Assembly (NCBI GenBank): GCA_017552715.1
Contig: JAFZOW010000085.1
Coordinates: 1 to 64,000, forward strand
Source: Lachnospiraceae bacterium
GTDB taxonomy: Bacteria; Bacillota; Clostridia; Lachnospirales; Lachnospiraceae
Length of the DNA stretch: 64,000 bases
Direction: 5' to 3'
A program made the position numbers and the translations under genes. Below the pieces are notes generated by a model. It saw nothing but the letters and a program-made list of their open reading frames with translations. It made no database searches and was not told where the DNA came from. Shown here in pieces: positions 1 through 7,487 of the stretch (positions are counted from its first letter, which is position 1; every line of letters starts with the position of its first letter).

Positions 1-41
1 AGCCCATATATATTTGCAACCCGGACGCGCTTTGTTCAACC

Positions 42-129
42 AGGAAAAATCGAAATTGATGCAAACGAAAGGGCAGTTATCGAAGAGTTCACGGCTGCTT
101 TTTCGTTTGCATCATCTTCGATTCTTTCC
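42..129. repeat. Long imperfect inverted repeat (hairpin of about 35 bp per arm)
   Basis: Positions 42-76 and 94-129 are near-perfect reverse complements, with a few mismatches, one gap and a loop of about 17 nt. The shared core includes TGATGCAAACGAAA and its complement. No T-tract follows, so it is not a typical terminator. It may be a MITE-like element, the 3' end of a gene left of the window, or a structured RNA. Positions 130-293 hold nothing I can recognise. Confidence 0.6.
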
Positions 130-293
130 TTAACGATTTGTTTTCACAGATACACAAATGTAAATAGGGATTTTCTTTTAAACTGTTTTAAGCAGGATCT
201 TCATCCTATGGACTCAGTTCTTTTATTTCATCCGATTATACACTTAATATGCTTTGATGACAAGGTAAGCAACAATGAATCTATTGATCGATA

Positions 294-904
294 CTACTGT
301 TTCACCTGTCCCTTACGATACCTGCCAAAATATATTCCGTCATCAACAAATTTATCAGATTGTGAAACCCACATAGGGAATTTTCCGGTGGCGACTGCTG
401 TCTGTCCGTTCAGCATACCTGTATGAAAAGATATATGTCTAAATTGACGAAGCACAAGTTCCATCCTGGTATGCTCGCAGTTTTCCGGACATTCGTAAAG
501 CATATCATCTGTTAATGAATCAAGATAGTCGTAAGTTTTCTTTTCAATCTGATCAAGATATATGAGGAGTTCTTCATCCGATAGAATAACAGAAGTGGGA
601 TTGTCCGGATTGTCCATACCGTTCTCATGAAATATCGGTTCTTCATAAACACATGGATTAATGAACCATTTATCTGCTGAGTGAAGTGCATGATAAACCC
701 ATCTCCAGCAGGAGGCACCGCAACATATGGCGTTTCTGTCATAACTAAGGTAGCTTCGCCTGACAGCGAAGCTTTGAAGTCGCTCAAAGCCGCGACGGGC
801 TCCCCCGATCTTTGATCGGGGGCAGAAAGGATCGAAGTTCTGATATTCAGGAAATTCGGTTTTACCATATCCTTTATGATCATACACAAAGCATTTGTTT
901 TCAT
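294..904 (-). pseudogene. DinB-family protein, 5' part disrupted by an inserted palindromic element
   Basis: The C-terminal part reads as a DinB/YfiT-like four-helix protein, a family of metal-binding and thiol-transfer enzymes. The segments YHALHSADKWF and RQFRHISFHTGML have the spaced histidines expected of the family. The N-terminal part does not fit. Between about 750 and 835 the frame runs through three consecutive hairpins: GCTTCGC/GCGAAGC, GCTTTGA/TCAAAGC and a 9-bp C-rich stem at 802-822. Two overlapping frames start at 904 and 887, and only the 887 frame runs into the DinB part, so the first helix has been replaced by element-derived residues. A fused but expressed protein is possible; loss of function is more likely. 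The flanking DNA is AT-rich. Confidence 0.6.
750..836. repeat. Inserted palindromic element, related to a segment inside mnmE
   Basis: Three back-to-back hairpins lie at 753-772, 771-790 and 802-822. Bases 767-803 align with the reverse complement of 1449-1485 inside mnmE at 29 of 37 positions, including a shared GAAGCTTTGAAGTC. Two copies in neighbouring genes in opposite orientation suggest a dispersed intragenic palindromic element comparable in behaviour to the Rickettsia palindromic elements. That comparison is an analogy, not homology. Confidence 0.55.
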
Positions 905-1000
905 CCTTATATTAACCTCGCCTTGTCTGATTTATTTATCATTTTACTTTGAACTATTATGAATGGATATATAAGATCAGATATCGAAACTTCAGATTTT

Positions 1001-1020
1001 GTGAAACGCATATGTTTCAC
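1001..1020. promoter_or_regulatory. Split parS-like palindrome (half-sites in reversed order)
   Basis: GTGAAAC and GTTTCAC are separated by 6 nt. These are the two parS half-site words, but here they face outward instead of meeting at CACGTG. It lies 20 bp from a perfect parS. It may be a degenerate or auxiliary ParB contact, or chance. Confidence 0.35.
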
Positions 1021-1039
1021 GCTTCTTAACACCACATAA

Positions 1040-1055
1040 TGTTTCACGTGAAACA
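1040..1055. promoter_or_regulatory. parS site 1
   Basis: The sequence is TGTTTCACGTGAAACA, an exact match to the Firmicutes Spo0J/ParB parS palindrome. ParB-CTP loads here and slides along DNA to recruit SMC for origin segregation. It lies about 6.4 kb from dnaA, as expected for origin-proximal parS. Confidence 0.92.
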
Positions 1056-1093
1056 TCGCTCTTCCATATTTTGTGGTTAATCTATTATGTAAC

Positions 1094-1119
1094 CCTTATG
1101 TTTCACGTGAAACATAAGG
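1094..1119. promoter_or_regulatory. parS site 2 within a 26-bp perfect palindrome
   Basis: The 16-bp parS TGTTTCACGTGAAACA occupies 1099-1114. The symmetry extends 5 bp on each side (CCTTA and TAAGG), giving a perfect 26-bp palindrome that abuts the mnmE stop codon at 1120-1122. It could also act as the hairpin ending the mnmE transcript. Confidence 0.9.
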
Positions 1120-2589
1120 CTATTTACCCATACAAAATTCGGAGAATATCTTATTAACCAGATCATCCCCGATTTCTTCACCTAAGATATAACCAAGATG
1201 TGTATAAGCATCCATCAGATCAATGGCAAAAATATCTTCCGTCATATTGTCTCGGATCGCACCCAATACCAGCAAAAGACTGCTGCAAGCCTGTTTCAGC
1301 TCTTCCAGCTGCCTCAGATTTGTAATGACAACTTCCTCATTTAACTCCAAAGTTATAAACATTTTGGAAATGGCTTTTTCCAGATTATCGACTCCATTTC
1401 CCTCTTTAGCAGAAATCTCAACCATGGGAAATCTTTCATCAACTTCCTCAGATCCCGCCGTGGCATTGGGTGACTTCAAAGCTTCAGGATCAAAATGATC
1501 TGCTTCCTCCGGATCCGCAGCTTTATCGCTTAACAATTTAAGTATGGCAGTTCTGTCGATCTTATCCTCCAGATCAGTTTTATTCAGTACGATCACAACT
1601 TTCTTATCACGGATCAGTTTTAATATCTCTTCATCATTTTCATCCAGAGGTATGGAACTGTCGGCAACAAAGAGTACCAGTTCCGCTTCATCAAGAACCT
1701 TCTTAGCTCTTTCTACTCCGATCTTCTCTATCGTATCTTCCGTATCGTGGATTCCGGCTGTATCAACAAGGTTCAGTTGTAACTCACCCAGTCGGACGCT
1801 TTCCTCGATACTGTCTCTGGTGGTTCCGGCAATATCCGTAACGATCGCAGACTCTTTTCCGGAAAGCATATTTAATAATGAAGATTTACCTACATTCGGT
1901 TTACCCAGTATTGCAGTCCTTATTCCGTTCTTACGGATCGCTCCGTCACCGGAAGTTCTGATCAGACGCTGTATATCTTCAACTATATCTTTGATCTTTC
2001 CCTCCAGCTCCGGAGGATAATCACTCAGATCAAAATGCTCGGGATCATCCAAAGCAGCTTCGATATATGCCAGTTCATGAAGGATCTTTTCGCGAAGCGT
2101 AACTATACGATCATGCACGGAGCCGCTTAACTGACCGACTGAATTTCGAAGGGCAAAATCATTCTGAGAAGAGATCAGATCCATTACGGCTTCCGCCTGG
2201 GAAAGATCCAGTTTTCCGTTCAGAAAAGCTCTTTTGGAAAACTCCCCGGGTTCTGCCATCCGGGCTCCGTTCTGCAGAACAAGCTTCAATACTTTTCTGC
2301 AGACAAAGATACCGCCATGACAATTGATCTCGACTGTATCTTCACCAGTATATGAATGGGGTGTCTTCATAACGCAGAGAAGCACTTCATCGATCAGTTC
2401 ATCCTGATCGGAAATGCTTCCCAGACAAAGTTTATGATCCTCCAGTTCAGAGGCTTTTTTTCCTTTTTTAGAATGATATATCCTGTCCGCAACGGAAACA
2501 GCATCCGGACCGCTTATACGAACGATCCCGATCCCGGCATTCGTCATTCCCGTAGCTATGGCAGCTATTGTTGTTTTTATCTCCGTCAT
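1120..2589 (-). CDS. mnmE: tRNA modification GTPase MnmE
   Basis: MnmE works with MnmG to install the (carboxymethyl)aminomethyl group on U34 of certain tRNAs, using GTP, methylene-tetrahydrofolate and FAD. The N-terminal folate-binding domain starts MTEIKTTIAAIATG. The G1 motif GKPNVGKSS lies near residue 230, G4 NKTDL near 335, and the protein ends in the diagnostic CMGK. I chose the ATG at 2589 because the 49 residues encoded upstream do not resemble the family. At 489 aa it is about 30 aa longer than usual; the excess lies at about residues 355-385, between G4 and the SAK motif, and coincides with the repeat shared with the DinB pseudogene. It is normally next to mnmG and parA-parB, which presumably lie left of the window. 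Confidence 0.95.
   Translation of the reverse strand: MTEIKTTIAAIATGMTNAGIGIVRISGPDAVSVADRIYHSKKGKKASELEDHKLCLGSISDQDELIDEVLLCVMKTPHSYTGEDTVEINCHGGIFVCRKVLKLVLQNGARMAEPGEFSKRAFLNGKLDLSQAEAVMDLISSQNDFALRNSVGQLSGSVHDRIVTLREKILHELAYIEAALDDPEHFDLSDYPPELEGKIKDIVEDIQRLIRTSGDGAIRKNGIRTAILGKPNVGKSSLLNMLSGKESAIVTDIAGTTRDSIEESVRLGELQLNLVDTAGIHDTEDTIEKIGVERAKKVLDEAELVLFVADSSIPLDENDEEILKLIRDKKVVIVLNKTDLEDKIDRTAILKLLSDKAADPEEADHFDPEALKSPNATAGSEEVDERFPMVEISAKEGNGVDNLEKAISKMFITLELNEEVVITNLRQLEELKQACSSLLLVLGAIRDNMTEDIFAIDLMDAYTHLGYILGEEIGDDLVNKIFSEFCMGK
1449..1485 (-). repeat. In-frame copy of the palindromic element inside mnmE
   Basis: The minus strand aligns with 767-803 at 29 of 37 bases. It falls in the unusually long stretch between the MnmE G4 and G5 motifs and keeps the frame open, consistent with tolerated insertion into a surface loop of the GTPase domain. 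Confidence 0.5.
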
Positions 2590-2612
2590 ATACAATTCAA
2601 AATAATAATGAA

Positions 2613-2652
2613 GAGCAACACTGTCCCTCGTCAGGGCGGTTGCTCTTTTTTT
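2613..2652 (+). terminator. Hairpin with T-run upstream of mnmE, oriented plus
   Basis: GAGCAAC (2613-2619) pairs with GTTGCTC (2639-2645) around an inner CCCT/AGGG stem, followed by TTTTTTT. No plus-strand gene precedes it. On the minus strand it would sit in the mnmE leader, or weakly terminate the AraC-type gene upstream. Confidence 0.45.
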
Positions 2653-2796
2653 CTCTTTACAATGTCCCGCATCAGCTGAACCGGTAAAAACCACTGCACA
2701 GACTATTGTAGCAAAGACATTGATGACTTGCAACAAGATTAGATTATTATATTCTTGTTATTACATGTATAATATTGTATTTGTACTGTTATACCT

Positions 2797-3690
2797 TCAG
2801 GCCTTTTCCTTCACGGGTACCAGTTCGATGTATCCCCTTTCTCCTCTGGGCTCCAGCTGGATCCTGGGATTTTCCTCATCCCATACGTATCCTATGAACG
2901 CGGGATCATACTTCTTTTCAGCCTGCCATATCTCTCTGATCGCCTGCTCATAATCTTCATCCGCAAACGGTTCTCCGCGGAACAGAAGATACTTCGCCGC
3001 CGGCAGTTCAATGATCTCAAATCCTTCCGGTACGCTTCCGCTGTAATCACTCTCCACTTCCACGCCCTGTACATACTCGTTAGTCACCGGCTTTCTCAAG
3101 TGCTTCGGCAGCCACATACACACCGGCTCTCCGCTGATGGATCTGATGCTGGTCAGCAGTCCCCACACATCACAGCCTACCTCCTCACAATAACTGAAGT
3201 ACTCGTTTGCCTTGATGCCACGCTTGATGATCACCTTTCTTGCCGGCTTCTCGATCAGCTGGATAAAGATGTTTCGGATGTCTTTGTTTTCACTCATTTC
3301 GCTCACGCTCCTTTCTTTGTCTGACTTGTCTTCGATCAGGGAAGGGGTAAACAGCCATACGGGAACCGGACTCGTGGAATACTCCTTCGGGTTACAACCG
3401 AACTCTCTTCGGAATGCCCGCTGGTATCCGTCAACACTTCCAAATCCCATATCCAGGGCGACATCAAGAACAGTCACTTTTTCATCTCTCAGTTTCAATG
3501 CGGACTTTGACAGTTTCAGGCGCCTGATGTAAACTGCCGGCGTCATATTCAGATACTTCAGGAACAATCGTCTTGCGTACCAGCTTGAAAATGCCGATGC
3601 TTCTGCAAGATCTTCGATCGTGATATCCTCCTGAATATGCTCGCGGATATAATCCTGCATTTTTCTGACCGCTTCTCTTTGTTCGTCCAT
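2797..3690 (-). CDS. AraC-family regulator with GyrI-like effector domain
   Basis: The N-terminal 110 residues are an AraC/XylS double helix-turn-helix: an opening helix QEDITIEDLAEASAFS, then VLDVALDMGFGSVDGYQ and the closing RAFRREFGCNPKEY. The C-terminal half (about 140-297) matches the GyrI/Rob-type small-molecule-binding fold, so it probably senses an amphipathic or drug-like ligand. The start is supported by AAGGAG 8 nt upstream. It sits between mnmE and khpB, which are often adjacent in Firmicutes, so it looks like a lineage-specific insertion. Its targets cannot be read from the sequence. Confidence 0.85.
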   Translation of the reverse strand: MDEQREAVRKMQDYIREHIQEDITIEDLAEASAFSSWYARRLFLKYLNMTPAVYIRRLKLSKSALKLRDEKVTVLDVALDMGFGSVDGYQRAFRREFGCNPKEYSTSPVPVWLFTPSLIEDKSDKERSVSEMSENKDIRNIFIQLIEKPARKVIIKRGIKANEYFSYCEEVGCDVWGLLTSIRSISGEPVCMWLPKHLRKPVTNEYVQGVEVESDYSGSVPEGFEIIELPAAKYLLFRGEPFADEDYEQAIREIWQAEKKYDPAFIGYVWDEENPRIQLEPRGERGYIELVPVKEKA

Positions 3691-3814
3691 CTGCTTAACT
3701 CCTTGTGAGCCTATATTACTCTATCACAGGATTTGATATCTCGACTTTTTTTGCTCTCTTTGATTTCTTTTTCATACATACCGATCACGGCATCCGTAAA
3801 AAATTCTTATTTAT

Positions 3815-3864
3815 GAAGAAAAAGGCTGTCGCCCTGATGATCTTCATCATCTAAAGCGACAGCT
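3815..3864 (-). terminator. Terminator of the rpmH-khpB operon
   Basis: Read on the minus strand, AGCTGTCGC pairs with GCGACAGCC around an inner GATGAT/ATCATC stem, followed by a CTTTTTCTTC tract. It lies 27 bp after the khpB stop. Confidence 0.85.
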
Positions 3865-3890
3865 CCTTTTGAATATCATTTAATATTTGA

Positions 3891-4901
3891 TTATCTTCCG
3901 CTCTTCAGGGTAACTACCACTTTACGGTAAGGCTCTTCACCTTCGGAATGAGTGGTCACATAGCGATCATTCTGCAATGCAGAGTGGATGATGCGGCGCT
4001 CGTAAGGATTCATGGGCTCCAGTGCTACCGGTCTGCGTCCGCGCTTTACCTTAAAGGCGATATTCCGGGCCAGCTTCTCCAGAGTTTCCTTACGGCGGGA
4101 ACGATAATTTTCGGTATCGATCTTGATCCGCAGATAATCATCACTGTCCTTGTTGAGTACCAGAGAAGTGAGGTACTGCAGGGAATCCAGTGTCTGTCCG
4201 CGTTTACCGATCAGAAGACCCATATCTTCACCTGCCAGATCCACATTCAGGGTATTATCTTCACCGAAGGAAGAAGTGATGTTCACCTCGATCTTCATGG
4301 AAGCGAATACATCCTTGAGGAACTTCTCGGCTTCTGCGATCAGCTGAGCCTTTTCTTCTTCGGGGATCTCACGTAAAGGCTTGATGGGACGAAGTTCCTT
4401 TGCGGGCTCTTCCGTCTTTTCAAACTTTTCTTCCTTGTCATAATGTCTGCGGTCTTCTCCGCTGCGACGCTCATCACGGCGACCACGGCCGTTACGCTCT
4501 CTGCGTTCCTGTTTTCTTCTTTCTTTCCAGGCTTTTACATCTTCCTCCGTAACCTCGGGGATCCCTTCCCTTTCACGGATGGCTGCTGCACGCTCTGCAT
4601 TCTGCTTCTTTTCCGCTTCACGCTTTGCAGCTTTCTCAGCCTTTTCTCTCTCAGCCTTTTCTTTCTTTGCGTTCTCTTCCGCTGCAGTCACTTTAGCCTG
4701 AGCTGCTTCCAATTCGGCAAAGCTTTCTTCCTTGATGCGGGCTTTGATCACCGCAGGCTTTACACCGATCCCGATAAAGCCGGAAGAACCTTCTGTCACT
4801 ACCTCATAATCCAGACGATCGCTGGTAACCGAAAAAGTCATGCATGCATCGGTAATGCAATCGCTTACGGATTTTGCGGAAAACTCCCTGTATTCAGCCA
4901 T
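3891..4901 (-). CDS. khpB: RNA-binding protein KhpB (Jag/SpoIIIJ-associated)
   Basis: This KH-R3H protein partners with KhpA in RNA binding and cell-elongation control. An N-terminal Jag domain (about residues 1-55, MAEYREFSAKSVSDCI) is followed by a highly charged Lys/Glu/Arg linker (about 60-185, probable coiled coil). The KH domain carries the GxxG-like loop LIGKRGQTLDSL near 230, and the C-terminal R3H domain contains NPYERRIIHSAL. At 336 aa it is long because of the linker. It is the last gene of the operon, downstream of yidC, as in most Firmicutes. Confidence 0.93.
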   Translation of the reverse strand: MAEYREFSAKSVSDCITDACMTFSVTSDRLDYEVVTEGSSGFIGIGVKPAVIKARIKEESFAELEAAQAKVTAAEENAKKEKAEREKAEKAAKREAEKKQNAERAAAIREREGIPEVTEEDVKAWKERRKQERRERNGRGRRDERRSGEDRRHYDKEEKFEKTEEPAKELRPIKPLREIPEEEKAQLIAEAEKFLKDVFASMKIEVNITSSFGEDNTLNVDLAGEDMGLLIGKRGQTLDSLQYLTSLVLNKDSDDYLRIKIDTENYRSRRKETLEKLARNIAFKVKRGRRPVALEPMNPYERRIIHSALQNDRYVTTHSEGEEPYRKVVVTLKSGR

Positions 4902-4932
4902 TTTATGTTTCCTCCAAAATAGTTATATCAGT

Positions 4933-6246
4933 TTATTTGTTATTCTTTTCGTTATAATGCTTAACCATGGCAGCTTTTGCAGCCAGACTGCCCGGTTTGT
5001 CCGCGTTCTTATTATAGAATTCCGTGGATTCCTTTATATCCTTTGCAATCTTTGCTTTATCCGCTTCAGTCTTTTCAGCCTTTGCTTCCACATTCTTGGT
5101 ATTGCGCAGGGCATTGTTGCTGATCTGCTGGGGAGGAAGACCGGCCTTACGGCGCTTCTCATTGTTCTTTTCCATATTGTTCTTGATCATCTCGTCGATG
5201 TCGATCTTATCCAGATGCTTGTTCACCGCGATCTGGATGATGGAACGTACCACCGCACCTGCGATCCAGTAGATACCCAGACCGATAGGCATGGAATAGC
5301 AGAAGAAGGCACTGATCAGAGGCATGACTGTATTCATGGTCTTCATGCTCTGAGCCATGGTGTTCTCTTCACCTTCCTTACCGGAAGACTGTGCCTGAGG
5401 CATCAGTTTGGTATTGATCCACTGGGTAAGAGCGGAAAGCAGAGGGATCATCAGCACACCGATGATCATCAGCCAGTTATGGCCTCCGCTCATCTGTGCC
5501 TTGATCACTGCCGACGGAGAATCCGCAATGTTAAGACCAAGAAAACTGTTAAAATTCTCTAATGCACCCTGTGTGGATACGATCTGTGACTGAAGATCCG
5601 GATACTGTTCAAGAAGAGTTGACCAATCCTGGGAATTTGCACCGTTCAGAAGATCGATCAGGGTATTTTTTGTAGCTTCAAGATGTGCAGGATCACCGAA
5701 ACCGTATTTGGCATCCGTGATCTGCTTTTTATACATGGCATAACTGCTGAATTTTTCAATAAGAGCAGTAAAATCCGCCGTTCCTACCTTTGTTACCAGC
5801 TTATCCACCAGATCGGTGAATACTTCTTTTACCATGGGAACATAAGCAGGTACACTGCGGATCACACGGAACAGAGCATACAAAATGGGCATCTGGATCA
5901 GAAGCTGGATACAGCTGCCGGAAGGATTTACTCCATACTTTGCATATACAGCCTGAGTTTCCAGCTGCATCTTCTGCATGGATTCCTGATCGTTCTTTCC
6001 CTTGTACTTCGCCTGAATGGCCTGAAGTTCGGGATTCATCTTACTGGAAAGCTTGGAAAACTTCTGCTGCTTGATGGTAAGGGGCAGCATCAGAACATAC
6101 ATGATAATGGTAAAAAGGATGATGGCTATACCGATACGGGGATATTCCATAAAAAGATGCAGGAACCAGAAGATCCCCTGCATGATATAACCCATGATCA
6201 CTGCAAAAGGACGCAGGATCACATTTGATGTCTGTGTTAAAAGCAT
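4933..6246 (-). CDS. yidC: Membrane protein insertase YidC
   Basis: This is the YidC/Oxa1/Alb3 insertase, which places proteins in the cytoplasmic membrane with or without SecYEG. TM segments are visible near the N-terminus (GIAIILFTIIMYVLMLPLTI), around SCIQLLIQMPILYALF, and later at WLMIIGVLMIPLLSAL and PIGLGIYWIAGAVV. The insert between the second and third TM (about residues 150-250) is long, giving 437 aa against about 260-290 in Bacillus. No lipobox is evident. The C-terminal tail is lysine-rich, typical for ribosome contact. The gene is 1 nt from yidD. Confidence 0.93.
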   Translation of the reverse strand: MLLTQTSNVILRPFAVIMGYIMQGIFWFLHLFMEYPRIGIAIILFTIIMYVLMLPLTIKQQKFSKLSSKMNPELQAIQAKYKGKNDQESMQKMQLETQAVYAKYGVNPSGSCIQLLIQMPILYALFRVIRSVPAYVPMVKEVFTDLVDKLVTKVGTADFTALIEKFSSYAMYKKQITDAKYGFGDPAHLEATKNTLIDLLNGANSQDWSTLLEQYPDLQSQIVSTQGALENFNSFLGLNIADSPSAVIKAQMSGGHNWLMIIGVLMIPLLSALTQWINTKLMPQAQSSGKEGEENTMAQSMKTMNTVMPLISAFFCYSMPIGLGIYWIAGAVVRSIIQIAVNKHLDKIDIDEMIKNNMEKNNEKRRKAGLPPQQISNNALRNTKNVEAKAEKTEADKAKIAKDIKESTEFYNKNADKPGSLAAKAAMVKHYNEKNNK

Positions 6247-6247
6247 A

Positions 6248-6481
6248 TCATTTCACCTTACTGTATTTCATTTTTTTTACGGGATCATAGCCCCCTCGGG
6301 AGAATGGATTACAGCGCAGAATGCGCCAGAACGCCAAAAAGCCCCCACGTATGGCTCCGTATTCTTCGATCGCTTCCTTTCCGTACTGTGAGCAGGAAGG
6401 AAAGTAGGGGCATTTTGTACGCTTGTAAGGAGAAATATATTTCTGATACAAGCCTATTATATATAGAAACAAAAATTTCAT
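6248..6481 (-). CDS. yidD: Membrane protein insertion efficiency factor YidD
   Basis: This small amphipathic protein helps YidC-dependent membrane insertion. The family signature is clear: YQKYISPYKRTKCPYFPSCS near the N-terminus, then the RILRCNPFSRGGYDPV motif. The length of 77 aa is typical. It overlaps rnpA by 4 nt (ATGA) and directly precedes yidC, giving translational coupling. Confidence 0.95.
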   Translation of the reverse strand: MKFLFLYIIGLYQKYISPYKRTKCPYFPSCSQYGKEAIEEYGAIRGGFLAFWRILRCNPFSRGGYDPVKKMKYSKVK

Positions 6482-6819
6482 TTAGCGTTCAATATCCTGT
6501 GCAGCCTGCCCAGATGCAGGAGCGCACTTTCGGCGCCCGCGTAGTCTATTCCTGCCGCGCTGCTTCTGGCTACCACAACAATGTCCCAACCACTATGGAA
6601 CTTCTCTTCATTAAGGCGGTAGCCCTCCCGGACCAGTCGGGTGATCCTGTGACGGATCACCGAATTACCTGTTTTCTTACTTACCGATATTCCCAGGCGG
6701 TTTCTTTCGCTTCCGTTTTCAAGAATGTACATTACAAAATACTTATTTGCGAAAGATCTTTTCTTATTATATACCCGCCTGAAATCCTCATTTTTTTTCA
6801 GAGACTCGGAAAATAACAT
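6478..6819 (-). CDS. rnpA: Ribonuclease P protein component
   Basis: RnpA is the protein subunit of RNase P, which matures tRNA 5' ends together with the rnpB RNA (not in this window). The 113-aa basic protein begins with LKKNEDFRRVYNKKRSFANK and contains the RNR-like core NRLGISVSKKTGNSVIRHRITRLVRE. The start at 6819 lies 3 bp from the rpmH stop, the standard rpmH-rnpA arrangement. Confidence 0.95.
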   Translation of the reverse strand: MLFSESLKKNEDFRRVYNKKRSFANKYFVMYILENGSERNRLGISVSKKTGNSVIRHRITRLVREGYRLNEEKFHSGWDIVVVARSSAAGIDYAGAESALLHLGRLHRILNAK

Positions 6820-6822
6820 AAA

Positions 6823-6957
6823 TTAAGCAGACAGAACTTTTCTGCCTTTTCTTCTTCTGGCAGACAGAACTTTTCTTCCGCCGGGCGTGCTCATACGTGC
6901 ACGGAAACCATGAACTCTGGAATGAGATCTTTTCTTCGGCTGAAATGTCATCTTCAT
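6823..6957 (-). CDS. rpmH: Ribosomal protein bL34
   Basis: The 44-codon gene encodes [20 protein letters not shown] and ends in [11 protein letters not shown], the canonical bL34 of the 50S subunit. GAGGTG lies about 9 nt upstream of the ATG. It is first in the rpmH-rnpA-yidD-yidC-khpB operon and is transcribed away from oriC. Confidence 0.97.
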   Translation of the reverse strand: MKMTFQPKKRSHSRVHGFRARMSTPGGRKVLSARRRKGRKVLSA

Positions 6958-7085
6958 GATCCAAACACCTCACTTTCTTTTCAGATTATCACTGCAAACA
7001 ACAATACTCTATCTGTCAACAGTAAACGAAAAATCACTTCATTTTGGATAGTAATATCCGCGTCTACTGTAAAGACACAGAGAGT

Positions 7086-7114
7086 ATTATATAAAACAAT
7101 AATGCCCGCGTCAA
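7086..7114 (-). promoter_or_regulatory. rpmH operon promoter
   Basis: On the minus strand TTGACG, a 17-bp spacer and TATAAT match sigma-A consensus at 11 of 12 positions. Transcription would begin near 7079, giving a leader of about 120 nt before rpmH. Confidence 0.85.
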
Positions 7115-7136
7115 GCGTAAAATAAGGCATCCCGGC

Positions 7137-7460
7137 TTATCACAAAATACAAAAATTTATAAATTTTTTATATTTCAAGATGTGGTGGATTTATTCTCAT
7201 CCTTTCCACAATATGTGGAAACAAACAGACATTCGATTAACCAAAATCCATTTACATAATTTTATCCACTTTTTGTTGAAAAATTGTTTATAATATAAAA
7301 TAATTATCCACATTCCTCAGATTTTCATTGAAAAATCGGCAAATTTTATCCCTAAGGATTTATTCACAATAAAAAAGTGACAGAAATTATTTAAAAATAT
7401 ATGTAAACTTGCCATCCACAAGGTGAAAAAAGCCTTTCCACTTATCACCAATTGATATTT
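7137..7460. other. Chromosomal replication origin (oriC), dnaA-proximal part
   Basis: This gene-free stretch lies between the rpmH promoter and dnaA. A perfect DnaA box TTATCCACA is at 7304-7312. Near matches are TTATCCACT 7262-7270, TTATTCACA 7360-7368, TTATCACAA 7137-7145 and TTATCACCA 7442-7450, with a reverse-strand-like TGTGGAAAC at 7214-7222. Another perfect box (7528-7536) lies inside the dnaA coding region. Very AT-rich tracts at about 7275-7310 and 7380-7402 are candidate unwinding sites. Confidence 0.85.
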
Positions 7461-7480
7461 TTTTTTCGATGTTGTAAGAT
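7452..7480 (+). promoter_or_regulatory. dnaA promoter giving a leaderless or near-leaderless transcript
   Basis: TTGATA, a 17-bp spacer and TAAGAT end 7 bp before the dnaA ATG at 7488, so transcription would begin at or next to the start codon. No Shine-Dalgarno sequence is present. It overlaps the DnaA-box-like TTATCACCA (7442-7450) region, which would allow autoregulation. Confidence 0.5.
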
Positions 7481-7487
7481 ATGTGCC

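Noticed and set aside
2613-2652. Riboswitch or T-box upstream of mnmE
   Set aside because: There is a single short hairpin, with no conserved aptamer or T-box sequence.
6788-6973. 61-codon minus-strand frame over rpmH
   Set aside because: It is a shadow frame; the bL34 gene in the correct frame occupies 6823-6957.
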